From Gemmatimonadales bacterium UBA7835 (lineage in GTDB: Bacteria > Gemmatimonadota > Gemmatimonadetes > Longimicrobiales > Gaopeijiaceae): a stretch of DNA of 64,000 bases. Under the pieces are notes generated by a model that had not been told where the DNA came from, made no database searches, and saw only the letters and a program-made list of their open reading frames with translations. Where the stretch lies: NCBI GenBank assembly GCA_002500925.1, contig DLTN01000027.1, positions 19,081-83,080 on the forward strand, in the 5' to 3' direction. The position numbers were made by a program, and so were the translations under genes. How positions within the stretch are numbered: position 1 is the first letter of the stretch; each line of letters begins with the position of its first letter. Of the stretch, positions 62,943-64,000 are shown in pieces.

Positions 62943-62980
62943 ACAACAGTGCCGTAATTCCAGCCAAAGGCGATACGAGA

Positions 62981-64000
62981 ATGAAGACGCTTCTCCTCGT
63001 GATCGGCGCGAGGCCCCAGTTCGTCAAAGTAGCGATGCTCGCGAGTGCCCTAAAGCACTCCTTCAGAGTTGTAACAGTTCACACTGGTCAGCACTACGAT
63101 GCGGACATGTCCGACTCATTCCTTAAGACCTTCGAACTCTCCGTAGACTTCAATCTTGGTATCAATCAGTGCTCTAACGATGAGATGCTAGGCAGGATGC
63201 TGCCGGCGATATCCGGGGTCATTCGGTCAGTTGAGCCCGACGGTGTTGTAGTTTTCGGCGACACCACGAGCACCCTCGCTGCTGCACTATCAGCTCGATA
63301 TCTTAAGGTCCCACTGGTACACTACGAAGCGGGCCTGAGAAGCTTCGACCTACACATGCCAGAGGAGGTCAATCGAGTTTGTGCCGACCAGATCTCCGAC
63401 GTACTGCTATGCGCGAGCCCGTGGGCGCGTGATCGCCTTATTGACGAGAAGGTGTCAGGAAAAATCCATTTCGTTGGAGACATTATGCTAGACACGCTGA
63501 TCGCCTTCAGCGATGGCAAAGCTCCTTTCGGAACACATGATGTAAAGCAGGGCGAATTCACGCTCGTCACTATCCATAGGCCTTCCAACACAGACAACCC
63601 AGAAAACCTCTTGGCCATTCTGGGTGCCCTAAAAGAGGCCGAAGATGAATTCTTTCTCTTCCCTTTGCACCCTCGCACTAGGGCTGCACTAGAGAGATAC
63701 GGAGCACTGGATGAGTTCAGTTCTGCTCCAAACATTAAGATGACCGGGCCACTCCCATATTCCGACTTCATCTTGCTCCTGAAAGGTGCGAAACGTGTAG
63801 TAACTGATAGTGGAGGAATTCAAAAAGAGGCACATTTCCTTCGCGTCCCGTGTGTCACCTGTCGCACCAGTACAGAGTGGAAAGAGACCCTCGAGAATGA
63901 ATGGAACGTCCTCACCGGCCCCGATCACCAAGCGATACTGACAGCTCTGAGGCGCCCAGCTCCTGACCCGTCAACGCATTCATTCCCTTATGGATCGGGA
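62981..64000 (+). CDS. wecB: UDP-N-acetylglucosamine 2-epimerase family protein, partial (runs off window)
   Basis: 340 codons are present, open to the window edge and nearly full length for a WecB/WbpI-type epimerase that interconverts C2 epimers of UDP-HexNAc sugars. The start MKTLLLVIGARPQFVKVAML is followed by VHTGQHYDADMSDSF, VFGDTTSTLAAALSA, HYEAGLRSFDLHMPEEVNR, FPLHPRTR and TDSGGIQKEAHFL. Given the WlbA-like neighbour, the substrate may be the 2,3-diacetamido uronate (WbpI type) rather than UDP-GlcNAc. Confidence 0.88.
   Translation, partial: MKTLLLVIGARPQFVKVAMLASALKHSFRVVTVHTGQHYDADMSDSFLKTFELSVDFNLGINQCSNDEMLGRMLPAISGVIRSVEPDGVVVFGDTTSTLAAALSARYLKVPLVHYEAGLRSFDLHMPEEVNRVCADQISDVLLCASPWARDRLIDEKVSGKIHFVGDIMLDTLIAFSDGKAPFGTHDVKQGEFTLVTIHRPSNTDNPENLLAILGALKEAEDEFFLFPLHPRTRAALERYGALDEFSSAPNIKMTGPLPYSDFILLLKGAKRVVTDSGGIQKEAHFLRVPCVTCRTSTEWKETLENEWNVLTGPDHQAILTALRRPAPDPSTHSFPYGSG

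Overview
This window looks like a chromosomal segment from a diderm (Gram-negative) bacterium of moderate GC content. It encodes LptD, LolA, BamD, a complete Tol-Pal block and TatA/TatC. The gene content and order (Tol-Pal, NrdR, TatC, LptD; a DUF4321 protein; inositol-3-phosphate synthase; a Rhizobium-type asparaginase) would fit Gemmatimonadota or a neighbouring FCB-like lineage, possibly a lower-GC environmental member. That placement comes from memory of gene families, not from a search. I saw no insertion sequence, prophage, CRISPR array, tRNA or rRNA.

Positions 1-51418 are mainly housekeeping genes. All are on the minus strand except one periplasmic chaperone/PPIase at 32205-34037. In transcription order (high to low coordinate), the blocks are: (i) a TPR lipoprotein, bamD, nadD, tsaE, tsaB and rimI, then an NAD-dependent epimerase, tolQ, tolR, a TonB/TolA-like gene, tolB, pal, ybgF, nrdR, tatC, lptD and a formimidoyltransferase; (ii) a polyprenyl diphosphate synthase, a DUF4321 protein and tatA; (iii) a TPR protein, aroQ, efp, accB, accC, comB, ftsK, lolA, rimO and a small beta-barrel candidate; (iv) rpmE, prfA, prmC, a YlbF-like gene, inositol-3-phosphate synthase, tmk, ctpA, asparaginase, obg, hemW, hrcA, dnaJ and prmA; (v) hinT, yqeY, mutS2, dnaG, a zinc-ribbon coiled-coil gene, recJ, rsmD and coaD (cut by the window edge). 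Many neighbours share ATGA, GTGA, TTGA or TGATG stop/start overlaps, so translational coupling is the rule, and TTG or GTG starts are common.

Positions 51617-64000 form a surface-polysaccharide or nucleotide-sugar locus. The minus-strand arm holds a methyltransferase, a DegT aminotransferase, a two-subunit TPP-dependent E1 (2-oxo acid dehydrogenase-like) enzyme, an initiating phosphoglycosyl transferase, an intrinsic terminator, a second DegT aminotransferase, UDP-glucose dehydrogenase and UDP-xylose synthase. The divergent plus-strand arm holds a GT-B glycosyltransferase, a WlbA/WbpB-type UDP-sugar 3-oxidase and a WecB/WbpI-type 2-epimerase that runs off the window. Together they suggest routes to UDP-GlcA and UDP-Xyl and to a 2,3-diamino-uronic acid. 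The E1 pair placed among sugar genes without E2 or E3 is the least explained part and the best candidate for new biology.

Other points of interest are a perfect 14-bp hairpin that buries the ybgF ribosome-binding site, inositol phosphate synthase overlapping tmk, comB coupled to accC, and hrcA-dnaJ without grpE or dnaK. All assignments rest on reading motifs by eye; nothing was searched against a database.
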